Positions 61,870-64,000 of a DNA stretch of 64,000 bases are shown here, one piece after another. This DNA comes from JACVRN01 sp963715565 (GTDB lineage Bacteria > Acidobacteriota > Blastocatellia > Pyrinomonadales > Pyrinomonadaceae). The notes under the pieces were generated by a model that was not told the origin of the DNA, ran no database searches, and saw nothing but the letters and a program-made list of their open reading frames with translations. The stretch lies in NCBI GenBank assembly GCA_963715565.1, contig OY970256.1, positions 6,206,519 to 6,270,518 on the forward strand. Direction: 5' to 3'. The position numbers were made by a program, and so were the translations under genes. Numbering within the stretch: the first letter of the stretch is position 1; each line of letters starts with the position of its first letter.

Positions 61870-64000
61870 TTACTCCTCGTACTTCTTCCCGTTCGCGTCT
61901 TCATACGTGACCCGGGTTTTTACTTTGTCTTCCTCGACCAAACCGACATTGCCGACGCGACGGACGATCACGAAGATTTCCATCGGCGTGCTTTGATTGC
62001 TCGCCGCAGGCGCTATCTCGCCAATCTCCCATGTGATCTGGCGTGTCTCTTTGTTCCACCGAGCACGCTGGGCGTTCCGGGGCGTGTTGGGCGAAAAGCG
62101 GAAGCGCAGGAACTCTAGACCCTCGGGAAGATTGATTACAGCTTTCACTTTCCTGACCGGCGCGCTGCCGTTGTTGACAAGCGAGAGGTTGTAATCGGCG
62201 CGTTCGCCCCTGTTCGTGAGCGGGCCACTAAACCCGCGCGACGAAACAGAGAGGGGGCTGGCCTCCGCGACAGGTGTCGGTGTGGGATTGCCTACGGGCA
62301 CGTCTTGTCGCTGCTGTCTGCTTCCTGAAAAATACCAGATAAACAGTCCTACCGCCGCCAGAGCCGCCAGCGCACCCAGCGTCAACAATGCTAACAGGGG
62401 GGCCTTTGAACTCCTCACGGCTGCTTGAGGCGCACTAGCATAATCTACGCTGGATGCAGGCGCAGTAGCATAGTCTCCACCGCGATACGGCTGTAACGTC
62501 GTATGAATGTCTTCGGCAGCCGCATCAGGGGCGTCAGAGATGTGGGTGCTGGGGAGGTACTGCTGAGACTCCGATGACTCTAACGGCCCTGTCGAAGGAC
62601 CGCTGACGGGAGATTCTGCTCTCTCTTCTTCTTCCTTCAACCGTGGCCTATCCCTTCTGATTTCGTCAACTGGTATATTCAGTTGATCGCCCGGACGGAT
62701 AACGGCGTCGGGACTTATGAGCTTGTCGCGGTTGGCGTAAAAGACTCTCATGTACTCGTTGCCGTCGCCGTAGTGCTCGCTGGCGATTTTCCAGAGCGAG
62801 TCGCCCGGCTTGACCGTGTAGGTCTCGGTCTCTGGCGTTTGACTTTCGCTGACCCACATATCTACCGTGATGTCGCCGTAACTGGCATCCACGAGCTTGA
62901 TCTGATCCCAGATTTCGTTCTTGACGTCTTCGCTCGGCACAACACAGCGTACAAAGAGCTTGTCGTTTTCCAGATGAAGATTCTGTAGGCGCACGTCCTT
63001 CTGATTCATGGCGTACAGCACCGTGCGGTACTTGTCTTTCAAGTCCTCAAATCGCTTCTCGTCCGGCGAAGCTTGCGCGGCAGCAGCGCCCCTACCAAAC
63101 ATTTTGTCAAACATGCCCGACGTTCCTCCTCCTGTCGAACTTTCAGGTGGTGTAGAAGCGGGTATCGTCGCGTGCGAAGGTGGCTCTCCCTCGTCGTGCC
63201 GGATGGGCGGAGGCGTCAGAGTTTTATCTCCTGCCTCAGCCTCTTTGTAGCCGCTTATCGGGACACGTTTGAACTGTAGCAGCATCAGAGCTTCCGGCGG
63301 CAGCTTGTTCTGCTCGTCCTGTGGCATGGGTTCTTCCCAGAACGTGGGCCGGATGAAGTGGCGCTTGTCGAGCGAGAGCGCGTATTCCCATTCCTGCCGG
63401 ACAAAGGGCGAGCGCATGGAGTGGCTGGACCAGAAGAGCTGAAAAATGTCCGCCTCCCGGATTAACTCTTCAAGGCGTTCGTTCCATTTTTCCCCGGCCC
63501 GTATGTCCCGCACGTCGCGCAGGTATTTGTCGCCGAATGCCTCTACCAGTTGCTCAAACTGTACGACCACGGGTTCATCCTTGTGCGAATACGAGGCGAA
63601 TATCTTGCGATAAGGCGAGACAGTAACTTCGGGCTCCGGCGGCGCTTCCCCGTATTCGCGCGCCAGTTGCGTATCAACCCGAACGGCGAGCGCAACCTCC
63701 GCCACCAGGATGATGCCCAGGTACACGCGCAAGTGACCTCTAGCGACCTGCCCTTCCATCTCCTGCGAGCGCGCTCTCATTTTAAAAATCATTTCGTGCA
63801 CAGGGCCTTCCCACAAAATCATCTGGTGCGTGGGGACAAACTCTATGCCTTCGATGGTCGGCACAAACGACAGCACGCTTTCCTGCGGGATGGCTTGCGG
63901 GCTGTCCGCCATCAGGCTCGCAAAGCCATGGAACTGCGGCCCCAGGGCTTCGCGTGCCTTTCTGTTTACTTCGGCTTGCGGGTGGGGCTCGCTTTTGGGA
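61870..64000 (-). CDS. TIR / BON-like / LysM / TM / DUF11-like multidomain protein, 5'-partial
   Basis: The frame stays open to the window edge, so the N-terminus is missing; the first internal Met (63912) is probably not the start. Positions below count from that Met. About 1-90 is an unidentified domain. 102-225 is a TIR domain: RKIFASYSHKDEPVVVQFEQL, WNERLEELIREADIFQLFWSSHSMRSPFVRQEWEYAL, with Glu in the usual NADase position. 290-365 looks like BON (YAMNQKDVRLQNLHLENDKLFVRCVVPSEDVKNEIW). 378-430 is LysM (YTVKPGDSLWKIASEHYGDGNEY). A membrane helix follows at about 537-560, then a DUF11/CARDB-like domain. The LysM-BON pair resembles the K+-binding protein Kbp. A role in membrane or envelope sensing is an inference. 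Confidence 0.85.
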   Translation of the reverse strand, partial: PKSEPHPQAEVNRKAREALGPQFHGFASLMADSPQAIPQESVLSFVPTIEGIEFVPTHQMILWEGPVHEMIFKMRARSQEMEGQVARGHLRVYLGIILVAEVALAVRVDTQLAREYGEAPPEPEVTVSPYRKIFASYSHKDEPVVVQFEQLVEAFGDKYLRDVRDIRAGEKWNERLEELIREADIFQLFWSSHSMRSPFVRQEWEYALSLDKRHFIRPTFWEEPMPQDEQNKLPPEALMLLQFKRVPISGYKEAEAGDKTLTPPPIRHDEGEPPSHATIPASTPPESSTGGGTSGMFDKMFGRGAAAAQASPDEKRFEDLKDKYRTVLYAMNQKDVRLQNLHLENDKLFVRCVVPSEDVKNEIWDQIKLVDASYGDITVDMWVSESQTPETETYTVKPGDSLWKIASEHYGDGNEYMRVFYANRDKLISPDAVIRPGDQLNIPVDEIRRDRPRLKEEEERAESPVSGPSTGPLESSESQQYLPSTHISDAPDAAAEDIHTTLQPYRGGDYATAPASSVDYASAPQAAVRSSKAPLLALLTLGALAALAAVGLFIWYFSGSRQQRQDVPVGNPTPTPVAEASPLSVSSRGFSGPLTNRGERADYNLSLVNNGSAPVRKVKAVINLPEGLEFLRFRFSPNTPRNAQRARWNKETRQITWEIGEIAPAASNQSTPMEIFVIVRRVGNVGLVEEDKVKTRVTYEDANGKKYEE

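Overview
The window reads like a chromosomal segment of an Acidobacteriota-type bacterium (inference, Blastocatellia-like). The evidence is two TonB-dependent receptors with N-terminal carboxypeptidase-regulatory-like domains, nine secreted PQQ-like beta-propeller proteins with WPQWRGP-type N-termini, zinc-ribbon Ser/Thr kinases, moderately high GC and a very high density of dispersed palindromes. There is no rRNA, prophage, CRISPR array or transposase gene. Layout: 1-6450 carries the 3' part of an aldehyde dehydrogenase, a GT4 glycosyltransferase and a LolD/MacB-type ABC ATPase with its giant FtsX-like permease. 6500-32340 is the PQQ-like propeller region: eight propeller genes interleaved with a VOC protein, an AraC regulator, two divergent TonB receptors, an intradiol dioxygenase, a selenocysteine peroxiredoxin and an iron-type alcohol dehydrogenase. 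Genes 27074-32337 form a tight, partly translationally coupled operon. 32540-34410 holds an SSS symporter with its small DUF3311-like partner. 34800-40590 is a surface-polysaccharide cluster (Wzt/Wzm-like exporter and three glycosyltransferases). 40600-44640 holds a creatininase-like protein, a TPR protein and a Ycf48-like propeller, followed by tRNA-Lys. 44900-49640 holds two Ser/Thr kinases around a zinc-ribbon membrane protein. 49890-54250 holds hemerythrin, tRNA-Arg, a cupin, a PiT phosphate transporter with its PhoU-like DUF47 partner, and KdsD. 54470-64000 holds a beta-helix/DUF4214 protein, a CarH-like B12 photoreceptor regulator, an MHS-family transporter, a metallo-beta-lactamase-fold enzyme, a ninth propeller protein and a large TIR/BON/LysM membrane protein cut by the window edge. 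Three things stand out. First, about twenty palindromic elements of at least four sequence families occupy most intergenic gaps, usually within a few bases of a stop codon. Some are inside genes: two supply essentially the whole signal peptide of propeller proteins, a third supplies a signal-peptide hydrophobic core, and a fourth encodes a linker in the ABC permease. Second, an in-frame UGA replaces the peroxidatic cysteine codon of a lipoprotein peroxiredoxin and is followed by a SECIS-like hairpin at the right distance. Third, a shared bipartite motif (two TTTTTAC copies 11 bp apart, then TCATAAT) precedes two propeller genes and one TonB receptor, suggesting co-regulation. All functional statements come from reading the sequence and from family knowledge; no database search was run.
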